Source: Flavisolibacter tropicus
GTDB lineage: Bacteria > Bacteroidota > Bacteroidia > Chitinophagales > Chitinophagaceae
Length of the DNA: 64,000 bases
Direction: 5' to 3'
Assembly: GCF_001644645.1 (NCBI RefSeq)
Contig: NZ_CP011390.1
Location: 4,853,501-4,917,500, forward strand
The stretch's first letter is position 1. Each line of letters starts with the position of its first letter. Shown here one piece after another: positions 18,730 through 27,589 of this stretch. The notes beneath the pieces were generated by a model. The model made no database searches, was not told the origin of the DNA, and saw only the letters and a list, made by a program, of their open reading frames with translations. The position numbers and the translations under genes are program-made.

Positions 18730-20562
18730 TCACCTAACTTCCTGCATCTGCACTAATCGATAATAGTATCCTTGTTTTTGCATTAACTGATCGTGCGTGC
18801 CGCGCTCTACGATCTCACCTTTTTGAAGAACAACAATTTCGTCGGCATGGCGGATGGTAGACAAGCGGTGGGCAATAACAATGCTGGTGCGGTTTTGCAT
18901 CATGTTGTTGATGGCATCCTGTACCAGACGCTCGCTTTCCGTATCCAGTGCCGATGTGGCTTCATCCAGGATCAAGATTGGTGGGTTCTTTAGTACCGCA
19001 CGGGCAATGGTTAAACGCTGGCGCTCACCACCACTCAGTTTGGTACCTCTGTCACCAATGTTGGTATTATAGCCTTGCTCTTTTACAGAAATATAGTTGT
19101 GTGCATTGGCCACTTTAGCGGCTTCTTGTATTTCTGTATCGGTAGCATCTTGTTTACCTAATAAAATATTATTGGCAATGGTATCATTGAACAAGATCGG
19201 TTCTTGTGTAACAATGCTGATCTGGTTGCGTACCGATGTTAATGAGTAGTCTTTGATATTCACGCCATCAATCAATAACTCGCCACTGGTTACATCGTGG
19301 AAACGAGGCACTAAGTCGGCCAAAGTAGATTTACCTGCACCAGACGAACCTACCAGTGCTACTGTTCTACCCTTTTCAATCGTCAGGTTGATATTCTTCA
19401 GGATTGGCGTACCATCGTAAGAGAAGGTAACATTACGCAGCTCAATGTTTTTATGGAAGGTGGTAAGCTGTTTACCATTCGGGTTATCGTCAACCGTATT
19501 AGGTGTTTCCAATACTTCCTCAATACGACTAATAGCGGCGCCACCTTTTTGCATATTGCTGAAGGAAGTAGAAAGAGCCTTGGCTGGGTTGATAATGTTG
19601 TAGAACATGGCTAAGTAGGTAAGGAAAGCCGAAGCCTCCAGACCCAGGTCTCCACCCAATACCAACTGGCCACCGAAATAAAGAATACCGCAAAACACCA
19701 TTACCCCCATTACCTCGGAAGTAGGAGAGGCCAGGTCGCGGCGATAAGCAATACGGTTTTTGGCATCTACCAGTTCATCATTGATGGTATTAAAGCGATT
19801 GCGCAACAAACCTTCAATGTTAAATGCCTTGATTACGCGCAATCCGCCCAGTGTTTCATCCAGTACAGATACTGATTCTGCGTGTTTAATAGCAGCCTCA
19901 TTTGATGGCTTTTTAAGCGAGCGAGATACGCGGCCAATGACAAAACCAATAATGGGTATAAATAATAATAGGAAGAAAGTAAGCTTGGCACTGATAAAGA
20001 ACAGTACGGCAAAGTTTATAATGATAGTCAGCGGGTCGCGTACCCAGCCTTCCAATGCACCTACCAGTGAACCTTCTACTTCATTCACATCATTAGTAAT
20101 GCGGCTGATCAAGTCGCCTTTCTTCTTTTCAGTAAAGTAACCAATAGGGAGATGCAGTATTTTGTTGTATAGTTCAACCCGCAGCAGGTTAACGATGTGG
20201 TTCTTAAGCGGATTCAAAATATACTGGGCCAGTACCAGGAAAACGTTTTTTAACAGGATAGTAGCAATAATGATCAGACACAATACACCTAGTGTATACA
20301 ATTTACCTTCTGTTTCGTTGGTATGGCTGGCAATCGAGTCTACCAGGAACGTCCGGATGTATTGTACAATAGGGTTGCTGGCGTTCTTAGCCATCTGGGC
20401 CAATGCGCCACTGTCTCCATTGAAGATCAGTTCAAAAAAGGGCATCAGCATCCCCATAGATACAATGGAGAAGGCTATAGACAAAAGAATACAGAAAAAA
20501 TAGAGGGCGATCTTTCCTTTATATTGGCCTAAATATTTGAATATACGAGAGTAGCGGTTCAT
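18730..20562 (-). CDS. MsbA-like ABC exporter (fused permease-ATPase)
   Basis: 610 aa. An N-terminal exporter transmembrane domain with six helices (residues about 15-340; GDLISRITNDVNEVEG coupling region) is followed by an ATP-binding domain with Walker A GSSGAGKST, Q-loop VTQEPILFND, signature LSGGERQRLTIARA, Walker B ILILDEATSALD and switch His IVIAHRLST. It works as a homodimer in the inner membrane. Similarity to MsbA suggests lipid or lipid-A flipping, but drug or peptide export cannot be excluded. It is divergent from rbfA (69 bp). Confidence 0.9.
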   Translation of the reverse strand: MNRYSRIFKYLGQYKGKIALYFFCILLSIAFSIVSMGMLMPFFELIFNGDSGALAQMAKNASNPIVQYIRTFLVDSIASHTNETEGKLYTLGVLCLIIIATILLKNVFLVLAQYILNPLKNHIVNLLRVELYNKILHLPIGYFTEKKKGDLISRITNDVNEVEGSLVGALEGWVRDPLTIIINFAVLFFISAKLTFFLLLFIPIIGFVIGRVSRSLKKPSNEAAIKHAESVSVLDETLGGLRVIKAFNIEGLLRNRFNTINDELVDAKNRIAYRRDLASPTSEVMGVMVFCGILYFGGQLVLGGDLGLEASAFLTYLAMFYNIINPAKALSTSFSNMQKGGAAISRIEEVLETPNTVDDNPNGKQLTTFHKNIELRNVTFSYDGTPILKNINLTIEKGRTVALVGSSGAGKSTLADLVPRFHDVTSGELLIDGVNIKDYSLTSVRNQISIVTQEPILFNDTIANNILLGKQDATDTEIQEAAKVANAHNYISVKEQGYNTNIGDRGTKLSGGERQRLTIARAVLKNPPILILDEATSALDTESERLVQDAINNMMQNRTSIVIAHRLSTIRHADEIVVLQKGEIVERGTHDQLMQKQGYYYRLVQMQEVR

Positions 20563-20631
20563 GCAACAAGGACGGAGCTTGGTATAAAAAGCGCAAAGTA
20601 ACTACTTTTACAGCCAACAAAAGGTTAGATT

Positions 20632-21033
20632 ATGCAGGAAGGGAAACGTCAAAAGCAAATAGGTGGCCTCATTCAGGAAGAAATGACTGGAATTTTTCAG
20701 CGCCTGGGAATGAGTATGATGGATGGCGGAATGGTCTCCATCAGCAGTGTTAAAATCACACCCGATTTATTGGAAGCGCGTATTTATTTAAGTTTATTCC
20801 AGGTAGCCGACCGGAAAGCTACCATGAAAAAGATAGAGGATAGAGCTTGGGAGATCAAGCGCGAACTAACATCGCGGGTAAAGCACCAGTTGCGTCGCAT
20901 GCCCGAGTTAAAGTTTTTCCAGGACGATACGCTGGATCATGTATTCCGCATGGAGGAGTTGTTTAAGCAGATTCATGAGGAAAAGCCAAAGACAGAGGAG
21001 GATAACGAGCAAGGCCCAAGGAATGAAGAATAA
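20632..21033 (+). CDS. rbfA: 30S ribosome-binding factor A
   Basis: 133 aa with the KH-like RbfA fold: GKRQKQIGGLIQEEMTGIFQ, VSISSVKITPDLLEARIYLS, and HQLRRMPELKFFQDDTLDH before an acidic charged tail (EEKPKTEEDNEQG). It binds the 30S subunit during late 16S rRNA maturation and helps growth in the cold. It lies 48 bp upstream of the LolE-like gene, an arrangement I know from other Bacteroidota, so co-transcription is likely. Confidence 0.95.
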   Translation: MQEGKRQKQIGGLIQEEMTGIFQRLGMSMMDGGMVSISSVKITPDLLEARIYLSLFQVADRKATMKKIEDRAWEIKRELTSRVKHQLRRMPELKFFQDDTLDHVFRMEELFKQIHEEKPKTEEDNEQGPRNEE

Positions 21034-21081
21034 TGAGGGAACATTTCACCATTTGAAATCTGAAACTTTAAACTTGAAACC

Positions 21082-22308
21082 TTGAACTTTCTTTTCGCCT
21101 GGCGCTATTTTAAAGCAAAGAAGTCTACCAATGCCATTAATATAATAGCCTGGATCAGTATCCTGGCTATTTTAGTGGGCACTGCTGCACTTATATTGGT
21201 GCTTAGTGTCTTCAATGGTTTTGAAGATCTGGTGAAGTCATTGTACTCTTCGTTTTATCCGGATATCAAGATCTCGCCGGTTAGTGGCAAACAACTGGTA
21301 CTCACAAAAGAGCAGCTGGCAAAATTAAGAGCTGTCAAAGGTGTTAACCAATATACGCTGGTAGCACAGGAGAAAGCCTTGTTGCAAAATGGTGAATCAC
21401 AATCTATTGTAAATCTAAAAGGGGTAGATGAAAACTACGTAAAGGTCTCTGGTGTAGCCGATCATGTGGTGAAGGGAAACTTTGACCTGGGTACAGCAGA
21501 TGCCCCCTTGCTAGTGTTAGGGGCTGGCATAGAGAATGCCGTAGGGGTTCAAAGCGATCGTAATATTTCTCCCCTCACGGTTTACATGCCCCGTAAGAGT
21601 GCAGATGTATCGGTCTCCGATCCGCTGCAATCCATTAGTGCTGATACGGTCAATACATCAGGCGCTTTTATTATTCAGCAGGAGTTTGATAATAATTACG
21701 CCTTTACCAATTTAGCCTTTATGCGCGCCATGTTGGAGCTCCCGGAGGATACCTATGGCGGTGCTGAGCTTTCTTTATTCCCGGGTTCCGACCCCGATGT
21801 CGTTAAAGAGCATATGCAAAAGGTTTTAGGCAAAGACTACCTAATTCAAACCCGTTATGAGCAAAATCGCAGTCTCTATGCTGTGATGCGGGCTGAAAAA
21901 TGGGTGATCTATATGATCCTATCCCTCATCCTGATAGTAGCAGCCTTTAATATGATTGGCGCACTGACCATGTTGGTATTGGAGAAGAAAAAAGATATAA
22001 GCGTCTTGCACGCCTTAGGGGCTGATAAAGGACTAATTCAAAAGATCTTTCTAAGTGAAGGCTTATTATTAGCGCTTATTGGTGGGGGTGTGGGTATGCT
22101 CTTGGCCTTCTTAATAGCCTTGGGACAGATCTATTTTAAAATTATTCCCTTGGAAGGCGGGTCTTTTCTGATTGACTACTTTCCCGTCAAACTTGACCCT
22201 ATGGATTTTTTACTGGTAGCCATTACCGTTCTAGTCATAGCTCTCATCGCTTCGTATATCCCCGCCCGGAAGGCCGGCCGGCAGCAGTTTTTGCTGCGGG
22301 AGGAGTAA
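21082..22308 (+). CDS. FtsX-like/LolE-type ABC transporter permease
   Basis: 408 aa. A first membrane helix (NAINIIAWISILAILVGTAA), the conserved VLSVFNGFEDLV, a large periplasmic domain (about residues 45-265), then three helices (from IYMILSLILIVAAFNMIGAL) with the KKKDISVLHALGA coupling motif and a final RKAGRQQFLLREE. This is the MacB/LolCE topology; in lipoprotein sorting the LolC/E pair with LolD extracts lipoproteins from the inner membrane. No ATPase partner is adjacent. The start is TTG 21082, because an in-frame stop lies just upstream and no nearby ATG precedes the first helix. Confidence 0.88.
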   Translation: MNFLFAWRYFKAKKSTNAINIIAWISILAILVGTAALILVLSVFNGFEDLVKSLYSSFYPDIKISPVSGKQLVLTKEQLAKLRAVKGVNQYTLVAQEKALLQNGESQSIVNLKGVDENYVKVSGVADHVVKGNFDLGTADAPLLVLGAGIENAVGVQSDRNISPLTVYMPRKSADVSVSDPLQSISADTVNTSGAFIIQQEFDNNYAFTNLAFMRAMLELPEDTYGGAELSLFPGSDPDVVKEHMQKVLGKDYLIQTRYEQNRSLYAVMRAEKWVIYMILSLILIVAAFNMIGALTMLVLEKKKDISVLHALGADKGLIQKIFLSEGLLLALIGGGVGMLLAFLIALGQIYFKIIPLEGGSFLIDYFPVKLDPMDFLLVAITVLVIALIASYIPARKAGRQQFLLREE

Positions 22309-22345
22309 AGCCCAGCGCACGCCCCCGGCCCCTAAAGGGGAGGGC
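22309..22345 (+). repeat. Left arm of a 37-bp perfect inverted repeat
   Basis: GC-rich sequence (AGCCCAGCGCACGCCCCCGG then CCCCTAAAGGGGAGGGC). Its exact reverse complement is at 22532-22568, 186 bp away. This arm starts 1 bp after the LolE-like stop. Confidence 0.95.
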
Positions 22346-22416
22346 TAGGCTTCTGATTTCACGCAGAGGCGCAGAGACGCGGAGGGTGAGCCACAAAGAA
22401 TAAAAGCAATAAAATA

Positions 22417-22446
22417 GAAAAGCACTCCACTAGTGGAGTGCTTTTC
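22417..22446. terminator. Palindromic bidirectional terminator
   Basis: A fully self-complementary 30-mer (arms GAAAAGCACTCCACT / AGTGGAGTGCTTTTC) lies between the convergent LolE-like and transketolase genes, inside the 37-bp inverted repeat. A near-copy ends scpA at 28505. Confidence 0.75.
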
Positions 22447-22531
22447 TTGTATAAGAAGCACAATCTTCTGCTTTGTGTGTTGGTCAATGACTATTGATTA
22501 ATGACCATTGATTAGCCTGGCTCTGTGCCCG

Positions 22532-22568
22532 GCCCTCCCCTTTAGGGGCCGGGGGCGTGCGCTGGGCT
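22532..22568 (-). repeat. Right arm of the 37-bp perfect inverted repeat
   Basis: Exact reverse complement of 22309-22345. It ends 2 bp before the stop of the transketolase gene. The spacer also has a GCAGAGGCGCAGAGACGC element (22362-22380). Confidence 0.95.
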
Positions 22569-22570
22569 GC

Positions 22571-23404
22571 TTAATAATCCCCCATTGTTTCAGGTAATTG
22601 TTGCAGGGCTTTTTGCAACTGCTCATCACTTGGAGCTACACCGTGCCAATTATGGTCGTTCTCCATAAAGTCCACACCTTTCCCCATTATGGTGTGCATG
22701 ATGATAGCGATGGGCTTTCCTTTGCCCGTTAGTGACTTAGCTTCTTTTAAAGTATTTACCAACGCATCCATATCATTTCCATCCACTTCTAACGTATGCC
22801 AGCCAAATGCGTCAAACTTAGCTTTTATATCGCCCATATTGATCACCTTCTGTGTAGGCCCATCAATCTGCTGGCCGTTCCAGTCTATCGTTGCAATCAG
22901 GTTGTCCACTTTGTGGTGAGGGGCAAATAAGATGGCTTCCCAGTTCTGACCTTCCTGTAACTCTCCATCACCATGTAGCGAATACACCACGCTGGAATCG
23001 TTGTTCAGTTTCTTTGTCAGGGCAGCTCCTATAGCTACACTCATACCTTGGCCTAACGAACCAGAGGCTACGCGTATGCCTGGCAACCCTTCATGAGTTG
23101 TGGGGTGTCCTTGCAGGCGGGAGTCCAGTTTACGGAAGGTGGCCAGTTCTTTAACATCAAAATAACCAGAGCGGGCCAGTACCGAGTAATATACTGGAGA
23201 GATGTGGCCGTTAGAAAGAATAAACACATCCTCGTCCTTTGCGTCCATATCGAAGGCCGAGTTATGTTTCATTACTTCAAAGTAGAGTGCTGTCATATAA
23301 TCGGCACAGCCCAATGATCCTCCGGGGTGACCGCTGTTAACGCCATGTACCATGCGCAGTATGTCACGTCGAACCTGAGAAGCAATTTCTTTAAGATTTG
23401 GCAT
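22571..23404 (-). CDS. Transketolase, N-terminal subunit (TPP-binding half)
   Basis: 277 aa covering only the first third of a full-length transketolase: GHPGGSLGCADYMTALYF, ILSNGHISPVYYSVL, HPTTHEGLPGIRVASGSLGQ, and the thiamine diphosphate/metal motif GDGELQEGQNWEA ... DWNGQQ. It ends cleanly after the domain, so it is the N-terminal chain of a two-subunit enzyme of the pentose phosphate pathway. The C-terminal chain normally follows directly; here the gene is followed by the 37-bp repeat and a convergent gene, so the partner must be elsewhere or lost. Confidence 0.92.
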   Translation of the reverse strand: MPNLKEIASQVRRDILRMVHGVNSGHPGGSLGCADYMTALYFEVMKHNSAFDMDAKDEDVFILSNGHISPVYYSVLARSGYFDVKELATFRKLDSRLQGHPTTHEGLPGIRVASGSLGQGMSVAIGAALTKKLNNDSSVVYSLHGDGELQEGQNWEAILFAPHHKVDNLIATIDWNGQQIDGPTQKVINMGDIKAKFDAFGWHTLEVDGNDMDALVNTLKEAKSLTGKGKPIAIIMHTIMGKGVDFMENDHNWHGVAPSDEQLQKALQQLPETMGDY

Positions 23405-23602
23405 AAAATTTTATGAGTTCGTTAAACTTTTAGGTAACACTGATTGTCGAAATCCGTGCAAATGTGCGAACTTTTTTGGTTTTAAATGTTCATGAGCTTT
23501 ACGTGTTTCAATAAATAGTTATAACTCCTTCAGTATGCGATTATTATAACTATTTATGATGTGATATTGGAAAACATTTATTTAACCATATCGAAACATC
23601 TC

Positions 23603-23610
23603 TATTTTTG
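23603..23610 (+). promoter_or_regulatory. Promoter of the WecA-like gene (-7 box TATTTTTG)
   Basis: A perfect TAnnTTTG box 18 bp upstream of ATG 23629. Its last three bases are the TTG that would open the longer reading frame, so that frame start is not used. Confidence 0.7.
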
Positions 23611-23628
23611 CCGCGAAAACTCAGCTGT

Positions 23629-24762
23629 ATGTTACACGTGCTTTTGACAGCCTCGGTAGCTTTTATCATCACTTTTTTTGCTATCCCAGCCATTATTACT
23701 GTGGCTGAGCAAAAAAAGCTGTTTGATATACCCGATGCCCGGAAGTTACATACAAGGCCTATTGCTTCGCTAGGAGGGATTGGTATTTTCAGTGGTTTTT
23801 TCCTGGCTTCTCTATTAGGTATATCTGTAAAAGCCTATCCTGAATTTCAATTTTTTTTCGCGGCTGCTACCATGATTTTTTTTATTGGTATCAATGATGA
23901 CATGATAGTAATGTCGCCGATGCGAAAATTCATTGGTCAGGTAGTGGCGGCAGCTGTGTTGATTCATTTAGGAGAAATACGGATTACCAGCATGCATGGT
24001 TTGTTTGGCCTGGAGCAGTTGCCTGATGCTGTTAGCCTGGCCTTTTCCTACATGACTATTATTGTTATAATCAACGCATTTAATCTCATCGACGGTATTG
24101 ATGGCTTGGCTGGAACGTTGGGCATGCTTACCACTTCTGTTTTTGGCACCTATTTTCTTATGGCTAACATGCCGGCTTATGCGGTGTTGTCCTTTTCCAT
24201 GACGGGAAGTTTATTGGCCTTCTTGATTTTTAATTACAATCCCGCTAAAATTTTTATGGGCGATACAGGCTCGCTGTTACTAGGTCTGGTCAATGCTATA
24301 TTGGCCATAAAGTTTATCAGCGTAGCCGATAGCACTAATGTGTTATTGCCTATGGAATCAGCAGTAGCTATTGGCTTTTCCATATTGATGGTGCCATTGT
24401 CCGATACCTTGCGCGTGTTTTCCATTCGCATTTTGCGTGGACGTTCGCCTTTTACTCCTGATCGGCATCATATCCATCATTTGTTGTTAGACAGGGGGCT
24501 TAACCATAAATACATCACCCTGTGCTGCCTATTGGTGAATGTATTTTTTATTGCCTTGGCTTACTTTAGCAGAGGGTTAGGGCCTACCTATACATTATTA
24601 TTACTTTGTACAGTAGCCACCGTAATGTTAGCCGCTTTACTTCTATTGAAAAAACCAGTGGCGGAAACTGCTGCATCGGCCAAACCTAAATCTAACGCTT
24701 TGGCTGTGCATACCAAGGTTGTTCCTATTACAAAAGAAACTGCAATAGCCGAAAATGAATAG
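23629..24762 (+). CDS. MraY/WecA/TagO-family undecaprenyl-phosphate sugar-1-phosphate transferase
   Basis: 377 aa with about ten membrane helices. Catalytic motifs of the family are present: INDDMIVMSP (Asp-Asp), NAFNLIDGIDGLAG, FNYNPAKIFMGDTGSLLLG, and the WecA/TagO-type cytoplasmic motif RGRSPFTPDRHHIHHLLLDR. The enzyme loads GlcNAc-1-P or a similar sugar phosphate on undecaprenyl phosphate to start O-antigen, capsule or related glycans; RHHIHH argues for WecA/TagO rather than MraY. The sugar is not known. It lies 73 bp upstream of frr, which has its own promoter. Confidence 0.92.
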   Translation: MLHVLLTASVAFIITFFAIPAIITVAEQKKLFDIPDARKLHTRPIASLGGIGIFSGFFLASLLGISVKAYPEFQFFFAAATMIFFIGINDDMIVMSPMRKFIGQVVAAAVLIHLGEIRITSMHGLFGLEQLPDAVSLAFSYMTIIVIINAFNLIDGIDGLAGTLGMLTTSVFGTYFLMANMPAYAVLSFSMTGSLLAFLIFNYNPAKIFMGDTGSLLLGLVNAILAIKFISVADSTNVLLPMESAVAIGFSILMVPLSDTLRVFSIRILRGRSPFTPDRHHIHHLLLDRGLNHKYITLCCLLVNVFFIALAYFSRGLGPTYTLLLLCTVATVMLAALLLLKKPVAETAASAKPKSNALAVHTKVVPITKETAIAENE

Positions 24763-24805
24763 GCTTTGATGTGCAATTAACGCTGCAAAATCTTGGCTCT
24801 TTTAG

Positions 24806-24813
24806 TAGCTTTG
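24806..24813 (+). promoter_or_regulatory. frr promoter (-7 box TAGCTTTG)
   Basis: A perfect TAnnTTTG box 22 bp before the frr start codon, in the spacer after the glycosyltransferase gene. Confidence 0.6.
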
Positions 24814-24835
24814 CGCTACTTAAAATTCTAATGGT

Positions 24836-25399
24836 ATGTCAGAAGATGTGTCGCGTACATTGAATACTGCGCAGGACTCAATGAATAGGGCTATTAATCA
24901 CCTGGAAGCTGAGTTGGTTAAAATCAGAGCAGGAAAAGCTAATCCTCAAATGTTGGATGGCATTATGGTTGATTATTACGGATCGCCGGTTCCCATCAGC
25001 CAGGTAGGTAATATCAGTACGTTGGATGCCCGCACATTAACGATCCAACCTTGGGAAAAAAATATGCTGCAGCCAATAGAAAGAGCCATCATTGCTTCTA
25101 ATATTGGAATCAATCCTCAAAACGATGGGGTGATTATCCGTCTTTTTCTGCCGCCACTTACAGAAGAACGTCGTAAAGAACTGGTAAAACGCAGCCAAGG
25201 CGAGGGTGAACATGCAAAGGTGGCCATTCGTAATATTCGCCGCGATGCCATTGAAGGCATTAAAAAACTACAAAAGAACGGTTTGAGTGAAGACGCGGCT
25301 AAGGACGCTGAAGCCGATGTGCAGGATATAACTAATAAGTTTATTGCCAAGGTGGATAAACATCTAGAGGCTAAAGAAAAAGAGATCATGTCTATTTAA
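24836..25399 (+). CDS. frr: Ribosome recycling factor
   Basis: 187 aa, the normal length. Family motifs: HLEAELVKIRAGKANPQMLD, VDYYGSPVPISQVGNI, LTIQPWEKNMLQPIERAI, and the RRKELVKRSQGEGEHAKVAIRNIRRDA helix region. With EF-G it splits post-termination ribosomes. pyrH, often upstream of frr in other bacteria, is not here. Its 3' end overlaps the convergent EamA gene by 4 bp. Confidence 0.97.
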   Translation: MSEDVSRTLNTAQDSMNRAINHLEAELVKIRAGKANPQMLDGIMVDYYGSPVPISQVGNISTLDARTLTIQPWEKNMLQPIERAIIASNIGINPQNDGVIIRLFLPPLTEERRKELVKRSQGEGEHAKVAIRNIRRDAIEGIKKLQKNGLSEDAAKDAEADVQDITNKFIAKVDKHLEAKEKEIMSI

Positions 25400-26268
25400 G
25401 CCCTGTTTGTTAAAAACACTCCTCCTAATATTACTGCCAGGCAGCTTATTTGAATAAGGGTTACATTCTCTTTCGCTAAAAGGCCCCAAAAGATGGCCAC
25501 AATGGGAATGGCGTAAGTAACCAGAGATGCAAATAAGCCGCCTGCTTTTTTTATCAGAATATAGAAAAGCAAAGTAGCTATAGCGCTGCCTACCACACCT
25601 AGCAGTACCGCATATAGCATTGATACACGGGCTCCTTCATCATAAATTGCCATAGACACCATCTCTTGTTGCCATAATATAATTCCAGCAATCAAGCTCA
25701 TAAAAGCCAGTGATACGGTAGCCATGTGAAACGGATCAACACCTTTCAAGTATTGAGTAACCACATTGACATTCAGTCCGTACATAATGGTGGCCAGTAA
25801 AATGAGTAAAGCATACCCAACATTATTAAGACTGATGCCTCCCTTGGATAGGCTTAGTAGTAATAAACCAACAAAACCCAGTACCACACCAAGTATTTTG
25901 TTGCGGGGCACTTTGGCTTTAAAAGAAATGACGCTGATTACAATAACAAATAAGGGCGTCAATGAGTTAAGAATACCCGCTAACGCGCTATCAATCTTTT
26001 TTTCAATAGCTATGGCAAATAGAAAAGCTGGTAGCAGGTTGCCTAACAGGCCCGAAAGAGCTACAACTGGAATTTTACGTTTGGGTATTTTAACGATATG
26101 AAACAGGGCAAAAGGAAAGAAGATCAGGCCGGCTGAGAAAATACGAAGCGCCCCAATCTGGTAACCATTTAAGTGCTCTTTGCTCAATTTCATCAATATG
26201 AAGGAACTGCCCCAGATAAGGGATAGTAAAACGAAAAGGCTCCAGTTGATTAGTTTTTGGTTCTTCAT
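25396..26268 (-). CDS. EamA/DMT-family transporter
   Basis: 290 aa from MKNQKLINWSLF, with ten predicted membrane helices in two five-helix repeats. SLIWGSSFILMKLS at the start and LLFYILIKKAGGLFASLVTY followed by PIVAIFWGLLAKE in the second half are classical EamA (RhaT/YdcZ-like) signatures. It is a metabolite exporter of unknown substrate in the inner membrane. The frame is open four codons further to 26280; Met26268 gives the family N-terminus. It is divergent from ppk2. Confidence 0.9.
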   Translation of the reverse strand: MKNQKLINWSLFVLLSLIWGSSFILMKLSKEHLNGYQIGALRIFSAGLIFFPFALFHIVKIPKRKIPVVALSGLLGNLLPAFLFAIAIEKKIDSALAGILNSLTPLFVIVISVISFKAKVPRNKILGVVLGFVGLLLLSLSKGGISLNNVGYALLILLATIMYGLNVNVVTQYLKGVDPFHMATVSLAFMSLIAGIILWQQEMVSMAIYDEGARVSMLYAVLLGVVGSAIATLLFYILIKKAGGLFASLVTYAIPIVAIFWGLLAKENVTLIQISCLAVILGGVFLTNRA

Positions 26269-26321
26269 AAATCCCTGCAAAAGTGCAACGGGAAAAGATT
26301 AGATTAGAATAAATTTTCTGT

Positions 26322-27059
26322 ATGATCCGGTTAGATGACCTCTCTACAAAGGCTCCAAAGGAACTGGATAAAAGCCAAATAAAAGAAGAAACCCAGGGAT
26401 TGTTGGATAGACTAAGTGAATTACAAAACCGGTTGTATGCCGGTAGTAAATATGCCGTACTGGTTATTTTTCAGGGTATGGATGCCAGTGGTAAAGATGG
26501 CGCCATCAAGAAAGTGCTCGGCTTTTTAAATCCCATGGGGGTACGTGCTTTTCCATTTAAGGCACCTACAGATGAAGAAAAAGCACACGATTTTTTATGG
26601 CGGATACATCAAAAAATACCTGCCAAAGGCATGATTCACGCTTTTAACCGTAGCCATTATGAGGATGTATTGATCACCCGGGTGCATGGCTGGTGTGATG
26701 ATGCAACAGCTAAAAAGCGGTTTGCAGATATTAATCATTTTGAACAGCTTTTGCAGCACAACGGAACGGTGATCTTTAAATTCTACTTACATGTTTCACG
26801 CAAAGAGCAGCAAGAGCGGCTGGAAGAGCGGGTAGAGGATCCAAGGAAGATGTGGAAACATGATGTAGCCGACCAGGAAGAAGCCAAACACTGGGATACC
26901 TATATTAAGATGTATGAAGAAGTGATTGAAAACTGCCAGGTAGCGCCTTGGGTAATTGTTCCTGCCGATCAAAATTGGTACAAGGAGTATCTGGTAGCAA
27001 AGACCATAACAGAGGGGCTGGAAGCTTTGAATTTGAAGTATCCGGAAAACCCGCTGTGA
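26322..27059 (+). CDS. Polyphosphate kinase 2 family protein
   Basis: 245 aa. Walker A GMDASGKDGAIKK, lid motif FNRSHYEDVLITRVH and Walker B-like VIFKFYLHVSRKEQ define PPK2. These cytosolic kinases use polyphosphate to phosphorylate nucleoside mono- or diphosphates. The single-domain length fits classes I and III; I cannot assign the class, and therefore AMP or ADP/GDP as acceptor, by eye. mscL follows 39 bp downstream on the same strand. Confidence 0.92.
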   Translation: MIRLDDLSTKAPKELDKSQIKEETQGLLDRLSELQNRLYAGSKYAVLVIFQGMDASGKDGAIKKVLGFLNPMGVRAFPFKAPTDEEKAHDFLWRIHQKIPAKGMIHAFNRSHYEDVLITRVHGWCDDATAKKRFADINHFEQLLQHNGTVIFKFYLHVSRKEQQERLEERVEDPRKMWKHDVADQEEAKHWDTYIKMYEEVIENCQVAPWVIVPADQNWYKEYLVAKTITEGLEALNLKYPENPL

Positions 27060-27098
27060 TTTAATCTATTTTCTTTTTAGTTTTAACAAAACGGTATT

Positions 27099-27491
27099 AT
27101 GGGTTTCATTAAAGAATTCAAAGAATTTGCTTTAAAAGGCAACGTTATAGATTTAGCCATTGCGGTAATAATTGGCGCTGCATTTGGCGCAATCGTAACC
27201 TCGTTGGTACAAGATGTAATTACACCTTTGATCTTGAGTCCGGCTTTGAAAGCTGCCCATTTAGAAAACTTGGACCAACTGGCCTGGAATGGGGTTAAGT
27301 ACGGTAAGTTCCTGGCAGCCATTATTACCTTTTTGGTCATCGCCTTGGTCCTGTTTGTAATGATACAAGGGATTAATAGGCTAAAACGTGTCAAGGAAAA
27401 AGCAGCAGATGCTCCCGCTCCTGAGCTTACTGTAACTGAAAAGTTATTAATGGAAATTCGCGACAGTTTGCATAATAATCCACGTGTATAG
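27099..27491 (+). CDS. mscL: Large-conductance mechanosensitive channel
   Basis: 130 aa with the MscL layout: amphipathic FIKEFKEFALKGNVIDLAIA, TM1 (VIIGAAFGAIVTSLVQDVIT), a periplasmic loop, TM2 (FLAAIITFLVIALVLFVMI) and a charged cytoplasmic helix (LTVTEKLLMEIRDSL). The homopentameric channel opens under membrane tension to protect against hypo-osmotic shock. Co-transcription with ppk2 is plausible from the 39-bp gap. Confidence 0.96.
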   Translation: MGFIKEFKEFALKGNVIDLAIAVIIGAAFGAIVTSLVQDVITPLILSPALKAAHLENLDQLAWNGVKYGKFLAAIITFLVIALVLFVMIQGINRLKRVKEKAADAPAPELTVTEKLLMEIRDSLHNNPRV

Positions 27492-27552
27492 GCCTTTTCG
27501 TTAAATTCTGGGCCTTCAAAGACCGATTCTATAGCCTTTACAATAGAAATTG

Positions 27553-27560
27553 TATTTTTG
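27553..27560 (+). promoter_or_regulatory. Putative scpA promoter (-7 box TATTTTTG)
   Basis: A perfect TAnnTTTG box between mscL and scpA. The predicted transcription start falls at the base of the hairpin 27566-27589, so that hairpin would form the very 5' end of the scpA leader. Confidence 0.55.
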
Positions 27561-27565
27561 TTTAG

Positions 27566-27589
27566 TCCCGTGGCACGGTTTCCACGGGA
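27566..27589 (+). terminator. Terminator-like hairpin in the mscL-scpA spacer
   Basis: The stem TCCCGTGG / CCACGGGA has an 8-nt loop and is followed by TTTTATTT. It fits a terminator for mscL, but lies after the scpA promoter box and 24 bp before the scpA start codon, so it may instead act in the scpA leader. Confidence 0.65.

Noticed and set aside
22309..22568. 37-bp inverted repeat as the ends of an insertion sequence
   Set aside because: The 186-bp interior encodes nothing and no target duplication is seen; it is recorded as a repeat only.
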